A stretch of 32,879 nucleotides of DNA. Source: Planctomycetota bacterium (GTDB taxonomy: Bacteria; Planctomycetota; UBA1135; GCA-002686595). Every line of letters starts with the position of its first letter. Position 1 is the stretch's first letter. This document shows, in pieces, positions 8,616 through 16,859 of this stretch. The DNA lies in NCBI GenBank assembly GCA_021413885.1, contig JAIOPM010000045.1, positions 1 through 32,879 of the forward strand. The letters run 5' to 3'. Both the position numbers and the translations under genes were made by a program. The notes below the pieces were generated by a model that saw only the letters and a list, made by a program, of their open reading frames with translations, searched no databases and had not been told where the DNA came from.

Positions 8616-8824
8616 GGGCGGCGATCTCGCGTTCGACGGCGGCGGCCGTCGTGCTCGCGAGTGCGTGGGGTATCGGGGAACACGTCACCCAAACTTGGGC
8701 GAATCGGTGACGACGCACTCACGTCGCGTCGAAAAGCCGACTCGCCGGAGCTCAACGTCGCGCGCCTGCAACACCGACCGTTCGGCGCGGATCATTCGCT
8801 CGCGAACGACTTCGCGTCGCCGGC
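8616..8824. other. Gap between the HDOD-REC-GGDEF copies
   Basis: 209 nt without a credible ORF. It contains an interrupted palindrome CCCAA-AC-TTGGG at 8688-8699 and, on the minus strand, a GATACCCC stretch about 60 nt upstream of copy A. Copy A may therefore have its own promoter rather than depending on read-through from copy B. Confidence 0.25.
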
Positions 8825-10774
8825 TCAACCCGCCTGGGATTCCGCCGACGGCAGATCGTCCGCGCACACGCGGTTGCGGCCGGCGCTCTTCGCCATGTAG
8901 ACGCGTCGGTCCGCGTCCTTCAACAGTCCGTCGAGCGACTGCATCGGGTCCGTCGCCGCCGCGACGCCCAAGCTGACGGTGACGTTGCGCGCGAACGCAC
9001 CGCGTTCGATGCGCGTCTCCTCCACCGTCTTGCGGATGCGTTCGGCGAGCAGCTCGCCGCGCTTGAGATCGGAGAGCGGGCTGATCACGAGGAACTCCTC
9101 GCCGCCGAGACGACACACGACGTCGCCGCGGCGCACCGCCTTGCGCAGCGCGTTCGCGGTCTCGCGCAAGACGAAGTCGCCGGTGTCGTGGCCGTGTTGG
9201 TCGTTGATCGACTTGAACTTGTCGATGTCGATCATGATCACGGTCATCGGTTGATGGCTCGAGCGCGCGGCGGAGAGCTCCTGCTCGAGACGCTTCATCG
9301 CGTAGCGGCGGTTCGGGAGCTCGGTCAACACGTCGGTCAACGCCGCGGTCTGGAGTCGGCGGTTGAGGACCGCCATCTCCGCGAGTTGACGCGCGCGTTC
9401 TTGCTTGTCGCGTTCGACCTGCTCGCGCAGCTCGATCATCCGTTGGCCGGCGCGCACGCGCGCGAGCAGCACGCGCGGATTGAACGGCTTGTTGACGTAC
9501 TCGTCGGTGCCGGCTTCGAACGCCTCGACGATGCGATCCTCTTCCTCGCGACCGGTCAGGATCAGGATGTACGTCGCGACGCCTTCGCTGGAACGACGGA
9601 GAGCCTTGCAGAGCTCGACGCCGTCGAGTTCGGGCATCATCCAGTCGGTGACCACCATCTGCGGGTTGTGCGTCAGCGCGAGCGAGAGCGCGTCGCGTCC
9701 GTTCGACGCGGTCATCACCGCGTGGCCGTCGCGCGTGAGGTGGTGCGAGAGCAGCTTCAGCGAGATCGGCTCGTCGTCGACCGCGAGGATGCGCAGGCCC
9801 TTGCGCGCGGCGAGCAGTTCGGCCTTGCGATCCTCGGGCTCGTCGCGTTGCAGCTGCGCGGTGTTCGCGATCTCCTCGAAGCTCGGACCGTTGGGCGTTT
9901 CGATCTTCAGGATCGAGCCCCAGTCGCGCCAACTCGAGCGCACTTGCTCGCACAGGCGCAGGAACGCCTCGGGCGAGATACCGAGCTCTTCGCGTGCTTG
10001 GTCGAGTGCCTGCCAGTGCACGCGCGTTGTCGCCGTCGGCTCGTCGCGGTGCAGCACGCACGCCGCGCCGATGCGCGACGCGGCCTTGAGCACCAACGTC
10101 ATCTGCTTCGCCGCATCGTCGGGCCACGCGGCTTCCGGTTCGCGGCGTTCGAAGTTTGCGACGGCGAACGAGAAACTGATCGGCAGCTTCCAATCGGAGA
10201 GCATCGCGCCCGCCAGCTCGCGGTGATCGAGCCCGAAGTCGCGCGTCTCGACGCCGGCGAGTTCGTCGGTCGACTTCCCGCGCACTTCGAGGATCACCTT
10301 TGCGTACGGACCGGGATGGATGCTCGCCAACGCGAGCCGTCCGATGTCGGCGAGCAAGCCGCACGTGAACGCTTCCGCCGGAACGACGGTGCGCTGGAGT
10401 TCCGCGAGCACCTGCGCCGCGACCGCCGTCGCGAGCGAGCGCGACCAATAGTCGTCGTAGTCGAACGACGCGCACGCGCCCGCGCGATTGCCGGTGACCA
10501 AGCTGAAGCCGAGCGCGACGCTGCGCACCGTGCGCACCCCGACGCGCATCGCGGCTTCGTTGACCGTCTTCGCCGGCTGCGCGCCGATCTTCGCCGAGGA
10601 GTTCGCGAGCCGCAGGATGCGACCGGTCAACGCCGGATCGGTCTGCAGCGTGCGCGCGAGATCGCCGAGCGAGTAGTCCTCGCGGCTGGTCAGCTCGAGG
10701 ATCGCGAGGCCGACGCCCGTAGGTGACGGGAGGTTCCCCGTCATCTTCAGTTCGTCGAGTCGCTTGCCGAGCAT
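8825..10774 (-). CDS. HDOD-REC-GGDEF response regulator, diguanylate cyclase (copy B)
   Basis: 649 aa and a close paralogue of the downstream copy A, alike from end to end. HDOD: LPSPTGVGLAILELT, TDPALTGRILRLANSS, GLLADIGRLALASIHP (degenerate HD). REC: LAVDDEPISLKLL, phosphoacceptor D377 (VTDWMMPELDG), ILTGREEEDRIVEAFEAG and KPFNP. Coiled linker: EQVERDKQERARQLAEMAVL. GGDEF: TDVLTELPNRR, DIDKFKSINDQHGHDTGD, GGEEF at 557-561 with the inhibitory RxxD (RRGD) five residues before. The ATG at 10772-10774 is chosen because GGAG (10784-10787) lies 9 nt upstream and because it aligns with copy A; an ATG five codons upstream (MEIAK) is also possible. It follows the Hpt gene by 44 nt and probably shares its transcript, so it is the likeliest phosphoacceptor of that protein. 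Confidence 0.9.
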   Translation of the reverse strand: MLGKRLDELKMTGNLPSPTGVGLAILELTSREDYSLGDLARTLQTDPALTGRILRLANSSAKIGAQPAKTVNEAAMRVGVRTVRSVALGFSLVTGNRAGACASFDYDDYWSRSLATAVAAQVLAELQRTVVPAEAFTCGLLADIGRLALASIHPGPYAKVILEVRGKSTDELAGVETRDFGLDHRELAGAMLSDWKLPISFSFAVANFERREPEAAWPDDAAKQMTLVLKAASRIGAACVLHRDEPTATTRVHWQALDQAREELGISPEAFLRLCEQVRSSWRDWGSILKIETPNGPSFEEIANTAQLQRDEPEDRKAELLAARKGLRILAVDDEPISLKLLSHHLTRDGHAVMTASNGRDALSLALTHNPQMVVTDWMMPELDGVELCKALRRSSEGVATYILILTGREEEDRIVEAFEAGTDEYVNKPFNPRVLLARVRAGQRMIELREQVERDKQERARQLAEMAVLNRRLQTAALTDVLTELPNRRYAMKRLEQELSAARSSHQPMTVIMIDIDKFKSINDQHGHDTGDFVLRETANALRKAVRRGDVVCRLGGEEFLVISPLSDLKRGELLAERIRKTVEETRIERGAFARNVTVSLGVAAATDPMQSLDGLLKDADRRVYMAKSAGRNRVCADDLPSAESQAG

Positions 10775-10783
10775 TTTTGCGAT

Positions 10784-10787
10784 CTCC
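10784..10787 (-). promoter_or_regulatory. Shine-Dalgarno GGAG that sets the start of HDOD-REC-GGDEF copy B
   Basis: GGAG on the minus strand lies 9 nt before the ATG at 10774. It overlaps the alternative ATG at 10789, so it cannot serve that start. This favours the shorter protein. Confidence 0.5.
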
Positions 10788-10818
10788 ATTTGGCGAGTGA
10801 GCCAGTCCAAGCCTCGTC

Positions 10819-11184
10819 TCAGCCCCTCACGGCGGTGAGCGCCGCGCTGACTTCCTCGAAGTGTCGCCGTGCTTCTTCGACCAAGCTCTGCGCGCCGTCG
10901 CAAGTACCGGCGCGTCCGAGCTTCTCGATCTCGAAGCACAGCTTGGAAAGGTGCAGCGCACCGACGTTCGCCGAACTCGACTTCATCGTGTGCGCGACGC
11001 GGTGCAACGCCGGCGCATCGCGCGCATCGAGCGCAGCGACGAGCTTCTCGACGTTCTTCTGCGTGTCGGTGAGGAAGAGTTCGACCACCTCCGCGAAGAG
11101 ATTCGGATCGTCGTCGCCGCCGAGGTCGCGCAGCGCCTGGACGACGTTCATGTCGAGAACGTTGGAATCGGGGACGTGAGTCAT
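10819..11184 (-). CDS. Free-standing Hpt phosphotransfer protein
   Basis: 121 aa and a single Hpt domain. The phosphorylatable histidine is H65 in ALHRVAHTMKSSSANVGA, which matches the Hpt core HxxKxxSxxxGA. The preceding helix (DPNLFAEVVELFLTDTQKNV) and the following one (LSKLCFEIEKLGRAGTC) fit the four-helix bundle; the length is normal for the family. It would relay phosphate between a hybrid kinase elsewhere in the genome and a receiver domain, most simply those of the two HDOD-REC-GGDEF proteins encoded just downstream. No kinase is encoded in this cluster. The ATG at 11182-11184 (MTHVPDSNVLDM) begins just before the domain; longer in-frame starts add only Arg/Ser-rich residues. Confidence 0.85.
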   Translation of the reverse strand: MTHVPDSNVLDMNVVQALRDLGGDDDPNLFAEVVELFLTDTQKNVEKLVAALDARDAPALHRVAHTMKSSSANVGALHLSKLCFEIEKLGRAGTCDGAQSLVEEARRHFEEVSAALTAVRG

Positions 11185-11371
11185 CGGGGCCTGGTCCGGA
11201 GGAGGAGCGAACGCTCGCGAACGGCCGTCGCCGCCTCGGAGAGCGCTTGCGCTTCGAGACCGCCTATCGGTCTCCGTCGTTCGACGACTTGTGGACGCCG
11301 ACCACGAAAGGTTTTCCGGGACGCCTGTCACAGGCGCCAACGCGAATCGCGACCGTGCCGGCGTGAACGAT
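11185..11371. other. Hpt upstream region and lipB downstream region with two palindromes
   Basis: 187 nt between lipB and the Hpt gene, both on the minus strand. Near the lipB end is CGCCTGT-C-ACAGGCG (11322-11336, 7-bp arms), which could form a terminator-like hairpin 36 nt after the lipB stop, though without a T-tract. Nearer the Hpt gene is GTCGT-TCG-ACGAC (11276-11288), just upstream of a minus-strand TAGGCG (11261-11266) that could be a -10 element. Together they may be the end of lipB transcription and the start of the Hpt operon. Confidence 0.3.
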
Positions 11372-12019
11372 TCAGCGCGGCGGCGTGAAGCCGAAGACCG
11401 AAGCGAAGTAGCGCACCGCCGACTCCTCGAGCAATCCCGCGGACGGCGGGAGCTCGACGTGATCCGCGACGCGCGTCATCACGTCGGCCGAGAGGCCGCA
11501 CGGATGGAAGCCGCGGAACGCGTCGAGCTCGGTGGTGACGTTGAGCGCGAACCCGTGCCACGCGACCCACCGCCTGACCGCGACGCCGATCGACGCGACC
11601 TTGCGCTCGCCGAGCCACACGCCGGTCAAGCCGTCCTTGCGGCCGGCGGCGAGGCCGAGTTCCGCGAGCATGCGGATCACGACCTCTTCCAGGTCGCGCA
11701 AGTAGCGGTGCAGGTCGCGACGCTCCGCTTCGAGCAACAGGATCGGATACACGACGAGTTGCCCGGGCCCGTGGTACGTCGCTTCGCCGCCGCGCTCGAC
11801 GTCGACGGTCGGGATCGAGCCGCCGATCGTCGCATCGCGCGGCGTCTTGCGGCCGAGCGTGATCACCGGATCGTGTTCGGTCAGCACCAACGTGTCGCCG
11901 ATCGCGCCGGCGAGGCGTTGCTCGACGAGCTCGCGTTGTCGCGCGTGAGCGTCGAGGTACTCGGTGCGCCCCCACCGCACGATGGAGAGAGGTCGAGGCG
12001 CTCGTGCGACGGGTTCCAT
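11372..12019 (-). CDS. lipB: Octanoyltransferase LipB
   Basis: 215 aa, the usual LipB length. It transfers octanoate from acyl carrier protein to lipoyl domains of 2-oxoacid dehydrogenases and GcvH in the cytosol, the first step of lipoate assembly. Diagnostic motifs are all present: TEHDPVITLGRKT, RGGEATYHGPGQLVVYPIL, GLTGVWLGERKVASIGVAVRRW with the catalytic lysine K140, and GFALNV followed by FHPCGL with the catalytic cysteine C174. The ATG at 12017-12019 puts the start 50 residues before the TEHDP motif, as in the family; the much longer open frame upstream lies antisense to the sigma-factor gene and is not coding. lpdA, which recycles lipoyl groups, lies 3.3 kb away on the same strand. 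No lipA is in the window. Confidence 0.95.
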   Translation of the reverse strand: MEPVARAPRPLSIVRWGRTEYLDAHARQRELVEQRLAGAIGDTLVLTEHDPVITLGRKTPRDATIGGSIPTVDVERGGEATYHGPGQLVVYPILLLEAERRDLHRYLRDLEEVVIRMLAELGLAAGRKDGLTGVWLGERKVASIGVAVRRWVAWHGFALNVTTELDAFRGFHPCGLSADVMTRVADHVELPPSAGLLEESAVRYFASVFGFTPPR

Positions 12020-12029
12020 CGGGCCGAGC

Positions 12030-12035
12030 AGTCTA
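12030..12035 (-). promoter_or_regulatory. Candidate -10 hexamer TAGACT for lipB
   Basis: Minus-strand TAGACT ends 10 nt before the lipB ATG, within the 87-nt divergent gap shared with the sigma-factor gene. This would give a leader of only a few nucleotides. No Shine-Dalgarno is present. Confidence 0.35.
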
Positions 12036-12106
12036 GTTCGGCGCCGAGCGCCTCGGAATCCGCGCGAACGCTGAACCGCTTTCGCCGCGTGCGACCATGC
12101 AAGCCC

Positions 12107-15100
12107 ATGGACGCCGACACGGGATTGCCCGCCGACCTCGCACGCGAGACCGAAGCGCTGCGCCGCGTTGCACGCGCGATCGTGTTCGAGCCCGCGCTCG
12201 CCGAGGACGTCGTGCAGGAGGCCTGGCTCGCGGCGCTCGGCGCGCGCGGAGTCGCATCGGTCGGCGGAGGCTGGCTGACCGAAGCGGTGCGCCGCATCGC
12301 GCGCAACTTCGTCCGCGACGCGAACCGTCGCTCGGCGCGCGAGCACGCGTCGGCGCGCCCCGAAGCGCTGCCTTCCACCGCGGAAACCGCGAGCCGCCTC
12401 GAGATCCTGCGCTCGCTGGTTACCGCGCTCGAGGAACTCGAGGAGCCCTACCGTACCGCCGTGCGCTTGCGCGTGATCGACGAGCTGCCCCCGCGCGCGA
12501 TCGCGCGCCAACTCGGCGTGCCGGTCGAAACGGTGCGCACGCGTGTCAAGCGCGGGATCGAGCGACTGCGCGAGGGCCTCGACGCGCGCCACGCCGACCG
12601 ACGCGCGGAATTCCTCGCGGCGCTCGCGCCGCTCGCCGGTCTCGATCCGTTGCGTGTCGCGCTCGGCGCACACGCGACGACCAACCTCGGAGGTGTTCTC
12701 GTGGGCACGAAGGTCAAGGTCGCGGTCGCATTGGCGATCGTCGTGGTGGCGGGCACGTGGTGGAGCGTCGCGAGCGACGGACGCCGGCCGCTCGCGGTCG
12801 ACGAACCGGGCGTTAGCGCGGGCGAACTCGCCCGGCACGACGAACCGACGCCGAAGGCAACGACCGAGTCCGCGGCGCTCGCCGTCGACCCGCCGAGCCT
12901 CGCGCGCGACGAACCCGTCTCGGTGCGCATCGCGACGCCGACCTCCGACTGGATCGTCCGCGGCCGCGTCGTCGACGAGCGCCGCCAACCGATCGCCGGT
13001 GCGAGCGTGCGCGCGCAGGTCGTCTCCGGGTACGACGGCGAGGGCGAGACGCTGCTCGGTCAAGTGCTGACGACCGACGCCGCCGGTGAGTTCGCGCGCG
13101 CGCTCGAACGAGTCGACGGAGCGGCGCGCGTGCGGCTCACGCCGTCGGCGCCGGGATTTCTCGGCAGCTTCACCGAGGAGCTCGTCAAGCGCGGCGCGAC
13201 GCCGCCGAACTTCACGCTGCGCCTCTACCGCACCGACGTCCATGCGAAGGGTCGGGTCGTCGACCCGGACGGCACGCCGATCCCGCACGCGACGCTCGTC
13301 GCGCGGATGTGGCGCGGCGCGACCGATGCGCAGGGACGCTTCGAGCTCGCGGCGCCGAGCGAGCTCCGGCCGCTGACCATCGAAGCCTGGGCGCCGGGAT
13401 TCGTCGCGGGCGCGCTCGCAGTCGATGTCGCGGGTCCGGCGGAACTCGACGGGCTCGAGCTGAGGCTCGCGCGCGGCGTCCTGCTCGCCGGACGCGTCGT
13501 CGACGAGGACGGGGGCGCGGTCGCGCGCGCGTCGGTCGAATCGTGGGCGATCCGCGGCGATCCAGCGCTCACCGACGCCGAGGGCCGCTTCGCGTTCGAT
13601 CGCGCACCGGCGACGCTCGACTGGCTGGATCTGATGGTCCACGCCGACGGCTTCGCGGCGCTGAAATTCACGCAGCGCGGTTGGCGGGCGCCCGGCGCGG
13701 AGATCGAGCTCGTGCTCGAACGCGGCATCGTGGTGCGCGGCCGCGTCGTCGACGCGACGGGCTCGCCGCTCGAGGGCGCGAACGTGCACAGCGGCGACGA
13801 ACGCTGGAGCAGCGATGCCTCGACCGCGACGAGCGACGAACTCGGTCGCTTCGTCCTGCAGCGCGTGCGCCGCGCGGAGACGCACGTCGGTGCCGAGCTC
13901 GAGGGCTACTTGCCGGAGCGCGTCGAGCTCGCGAGCAGCGACGTCGAGCTCGTGCTCCAGCGCGGCGTCGAGGCGCGCGGCGTCGTCGTCGACGAGCTCG
14001 GCACCCCGGTCCCCGGAGCGCCGGTGATCGCACGCGTGGGTTGGGACTACACGGACACCGTCACGCAATGCGACGCCGAGGGACGCTTCGTGCTGACCGC
14101 CGTGCCCGACGTCGAGGGCGTGCTGCTCGAGACCTACCCCGCCGGTTGGATGCGCGCGGTGGCGCGGTTTCCGCGCGACGGTTCGGAAGTGCGCCTCGTG
14201 CTCGCGCGCGGCGGCGGTTTCGCGGGTCGCGTCGTCGACGCCGCGACCGGGAAGCCCGTCACGCACTTCCGCGTGCGCTTCGTCACTCCGCAACTCGAGC
14301 CGGGCGAGGAGCGTATCGGCGGCTACAGCGCGGAGTGGCAGGAGCCCGGGCTCGGCTTCGACGACCCCCGAGGCATCTGGACCACGAAGAACGAGTTGTT
14401 CGCGATCGGCGCCGTCGCCGGCATCGAGATCGCAGCCCACGGCTACGGCTCGCACGTCGTGGCCCGCGTCGCCGCGACTTCGAACCCGGATCCGGAGGCA
14501 CTCGTGATCGAGCTCGGCCCCGCGCTCGGCGCGCGCGGACGCGTCGTCGATGCGGCGACCGGCGCGCCGATCGCCGACGCACGTGTCCGCGCCCACTCCG
14601 ATCGCGAGCCGGTCGCTTTCTGGAGCACGCAACCCTCGCCGCGCGACGTGCGCGCCGACGCGCGGGGCGAGTTCATCCTCGACGACCTGCCGGACGAGCC
14701 GCTGTCGCTCTTCGTCGAGGCCGCGGGTTTCGCCGCAAAGTATGACGGCCCGTTCGAACCGACGCCGCGCGGCGGTGCGCGCACGATCGAGCTCGTGCAC
14801 GGCGCCTCGATCGTTGGGCGCGTCGCTGACGTCGGCGGTCATGCGCTCGCCGACGAGTCGATGCGCCTCGCCGCGATCGGGGTCCCGGGCGAGTCGGAAC
14901 GTCGCTGGTCGACGACGACCGACGCCGAAGGCCACTTCGAGTTCGCCGACCTCTCGCCGGGCCGGTATCAGGTGATGCGCGAACTCGTCCACGAATCCGG
15001 CTCGGTCTACGACGGCGGTCTAACCGTCGAAGTCGCGGGCACCGCGCGCGTCGAGGTCGAGCTCCGCCCGAAGGGGTCGCTCCGGATCGAGGGCACCGTG

Positions 15101-15358
15101 CGAGTCGCCAACGCACTGAGCGCGGCCGTCGAGCTGCCGCACACGGTCGGCGTCACCGCGCGCCGCGCGACCGACCTGGGCTGGCGCGCCGCGCTCGCGA
15201 CCGACGGTCGCTTCGAGCTCGACGGACTGGAGCCCGGCGCGTGGGAGCTCGACGCTTGGGTCTACCGCGGCGGAATCGGCGAACACCTGCACGGCACGGC
15301 GCACGTCGAATTGCTCGCGGGCTCGAACGCGAGCGTCGAGATCGAGCTCGCGAAGTAG
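12107..15358 (+). CDS. ECF sigma factor fused to a membrane anchor and tandem carboxypeptidase-regulatory-like repeats
   Basis: 1083 aa. Residues 1-190 are an ECF sigma-70 factor: region 2 has IVFEPALAEDVVQEAWLAAL, and region 4 has YRTAVRLRVIDELPPRAIA followed by the helix-turn-helix QLGVPVETVRTRVKRGIERL. One transmembrane helix sits at about 203-220 (VKVAVALAIVVVAGTWW). The rest is predicted to be outside the membrane and contains eight clear beta-sandwich repeats opening with GRVVD-x-x-G-x-P-I-x-x-A, near residues 283, 378, 459, 542, 622, 705, 808 and 902, and a weaker ninth near 988. These resemble CarboxypepD_reg/CNA_B-like domains. I see no zinc-binding anti-sigma domain. The likely role is a membrane-tethered transcription factor coupled to an external sensor or surface structure; whether the sigma part is freed by proteolysis is not known. 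The ATG at 12107 directly precedes the sigma domain. It converges with lpdA, 6 nt apart. Confidence 0.85.
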   Translation: MDADTGLPADLARETEALRRVARAIVFEPALAEDVVQEAWLAALGARGVASVGGGWLTEAVRRIARNFVRDANRRSAREHASARPEALPSTAETASRLEILRSLVTALEELEEPYRTAVRLRVIDELPPRAIARQLGVPVETVRTRVKRGIERLREGLDARHADRRAEFLAALAPLAGLDPLRVALGAHATTNLGGVLVGTKVKVAVALAIVVVAGTWWSVASDGRRPLAVDEPGVSAGELARHDEPTPKATTESAALAVDPPSLARDEPVSVRIATPTSDWIVRGRVVDERRQPIAGASVRAQVVSGYDGEGETLLGQVLTTDAAGEFARALERVDGAARVRLTPSAPGFLGSFTEELVKRGATPPNFTLRLYRTDVHAKGRVVDPDGTPIPHATLVARMWRGATDAQGRFELAAPSELRPLTIEAWAPGFVAGALAVDVAGPAELDGLELRLARGVLLAGRVVDEDGGAVARASVESWAIRGDPALTDAEGRFAFDRAPATLDWLDLMVHADGFAALKFTQRGWRAPGAEIELVLERGIVVRGRVVDATGSPLEGANVHSGDERWSSDASTATSDELGRFVLQRVRRAETHVGAELEGYLPERVELASSDVELVLQRGVEARGVVVDELGTPVPGAPVIARVGWDYTDTVTQCDAEGRFVLTAVPDVEGVLLETYPAGWMRAVARFPRDGSEVRLVLARGGGFAGRVVDAATGKPVTHFRVRFVTPQLEPGEERIGGYSAEWQEPGLGFDDPRGIWTTKNELFAIGAVAGIEIAAHGYGSHVVARVAATSNPDPEALVIELGPALGARGRVVDAATGAPIADARVRAHSDREPVAFWSTQPSPRDVRADARGEFILDDLPDEPLSLFVEAAGFAAKYDGPFEPTPRGGARTIELVHGASIVGRVADVGGHALADESMRLAAIGVPGESERRWSTTTDAEGHFEFADLSPGRYQVMRELVHESGSVYDGGLTVEVAGTARVEVELRPKGSLRIEGTVRVANALSAAVELPHTVGVTARRATDLGWRAALATDGRFELDGLEPGAWELDAWVYRGGIGEHLHGTAHVELLAGSNASVEIELAK

Positions 15359-15371
15359 CGCGCGCTACTTC
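15352..15371. terminator. Perfect 20-nt palindrome spanning two convergent stop codons
   Basis: GAAGTAGCGCGCGCTACTTC is its own reverse complement and holds the TAG stop of the sigma-fusion gene and the TAG stop of lpdA. Both proteins end in Ala-Lys-stop or Lys-Lys-stop encoded alike, which creates the symmetry. A 10-bp stem could act as a weak two-way terminator, but no T-tract follows, and the loopless dyad would pair best as a cruciform. Confidence 0.4.
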
Positions 15372-16771
15372 TTCGCCTGGAAGACGTGCACCGCCATTTG
15401 GTGCACGCTCTCGGCGGCTTCCATCAGCGCTTCCGGCAACGTCGGGTGAGCGTGGATCGTGCGCGCCATGTCTTCGGCCGTCGCGCCCATCTCGATCGCG
15501 AGCGTGGCTTCGGCGATCAGCTCGGTCACCTCCGGCCCGACCATGTGCACACCGAGGATCTCGTCGGTCTCCGCGTCGGCGACGATCTTGACGAAGCCGT
15601 CGGTCTCCATCAGCGACATCGCGCGGCCCGACGCGGCGAACGGGAACGTGCCGACTCTTACCTTCTTCCCTTGTGCGGTCGCTTGCTCCTCGAGCAATCC
15701 GACCGACGCCATCTCCGGCGCGGTGAAGATCACGGCGGGCACGCAGCGCGCGTCGTACTCGTCGTTCTGACCGGCGATCACCGCGGCGGCGATCAAGCCT
15801 TCCTTCGAACCCTTGTGCGCGAGCATCGGTTGCCCCGCGAGGTCGCCGATCGCGTAGATGTTCGGGACCGACGTGCGCATCTGCTTGTCGACGGTGAGGA
15901 AACCCTTCGCGTCGAGCTTCAGTCCCGCCTTCTCGAGACCGAGGCCGGCGCTGAACGGCTTGCGGCCGACGCACGACGCGATCTGATCGCAGACGACGGT
16001 CTGCTCGCCCTTCGCGGTCTTGATGCGGACGTGGAGCTCGTCGCCCTTGCGCTCGTAGCCTTGCGCGAACGTCTCGGTCATCAACGTCATCCCGAGCTTC
16101 TTGATCGAACGCTCGATCACCTTCACGCAATCGCGATCCTGACCGGGCAACGCGCCGGCGGTCGCTTCGAGGACGGTGACCTTCGAGCCGAGCTTGCTGT
16201 ACATCATGCCGAGCTCGAGGCCGATGTAGCCGCCGCCGATCACGACGAGGTGTTTCGGGATGCGCTTCGGCGCGAGCGCGCCGGTCGAGGACCAGACGCT
16301 CTCCTCGTCGAAATCGAAACCGGGGATCGCGATCGGGATCGATCCGGTCGCGAGGACGATCACGTCGCCGACGAGCTTCTTCTCGCCTTCCTTCGTCTTG
16401 ACCGCGACGGTGTTCTTGTCGAGCAGGCTCGCCGAGCCCATCACCACTTCGATCTTGTGGTTGCGCAGCAGGACGCCGATGCCGCCGGTGAGCTTCGCGA
16501 CGATGCCCGCCTTCCACGCGACGAGCTTCTCGATCTCGACCTTCACGCCTTCGACGGTGATGCCCATCGCGCTCGCGTGGCCGATGCGGTCGACGAGCGA
16601 ACCCGCCGCGATCATCGCCTTCGACGGAATGCAGCCGACGTTCAAGCACGTGCCGCCGAGGTACTCCTTCTCGACCACCGTCACTTGTTGACCGAGTTGC
16701 GCGAGTCGAATCGCGCAGACGTAACCCGCGGGACCGGCGCCGATGACGATGACCTTCTTCGGGGTGCTCAT
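15365..16771 (-). CDS. lpdA: Dihydrolipoyl dehydrogenase (E3)
   Basis: 468 aa, standard E3 length. It reoxidises dihydrolipoyl groups of the pyruvate and 2-oxoglutarate dehydrogenase and glycine cleavage complexes with NAD+, using FAD. The N-terminal FAD loop is VIVIGAGPAGYVCAIRLAQLG; the redox disulfide is GGTCLNVGCIPSK (C42, C47); the NAD-binding loop is VVIGGGYIGLELG; the second FAD motif is NIYAIGDLAG; the dimer-interface catalytic His/Glu motif is IHAHPTLPEALMEA. No E1 or E2 gene is near it, so it may be a shared E3. The ATG at 16769-16771 is right before the FAD strand. A minus-strand TAGGAT at 16826-16831 is a possible -10 element 54 nt upstream. Confidence 0.96.
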   Translation of the reverse strand: MSTPKKVIVIGAGPAGYVCAIRLAQLGQQVTVVEKEYLGGTCLNVGCIPSKAMIAAGSLVDRIGHASAMGITVEGVKVEIEKLVAWKAGIVAKLTGGIGVLLRNHKIEVVMGSASLLDKNTVAVKTKEGEKKLVGDVIVLATGSIPIAIPGFDFDEESVWSSTGALAPKRIPKHLVVIGGGYIGLELGMMYSKLGSKVTVLEATAGALPGQDRDCVKVIERSIKKLGMTLMTETFAQGYERKGDELHVRIKTAKGEQTVVCDQIASCVGRKPFSAGLGLEKAGLKLDAKGFLTVDKQMRTSVPNIYAIGDLAGQPMLAHKGSKEGLIAAAVIAGQNDEYDARCVPAVIFTAPEMASVGLLEEQATAQGKKVRVGTFPFAASGRAMSLMETDGFVKIVADAETDEILGVHMVGPEVTELIAEATLAIEMGATAEDMARTIHAHPTLPEALMEAAESVHQMAVHVFQAKK

Positions 16772-16859
16772 GGCGATGATTCTCTCGGAGGTTGCCGCAC
16801 GTTCCGGCGGCTCGAAAGGGCGAGCATCCTAGACCGAGCGCGCATCGAGCGCGAGCGCC

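Noticed and set aside
12020..14992. Upstream extension of the lipB frame, about 990 codons antisense to the sigma fusion
   Set aside because: The LipB family starts near residue 1 as annotated; the extension is Arg/Glu-rich and lies opposite well-defined repeats.
12107..15358. Sigma factor and repeat protein as two separate genes
   Set aside because: The frame is continuous through the membrane helix with no stop, no ribosome-binding site and no start with a signal peptide at the junction.
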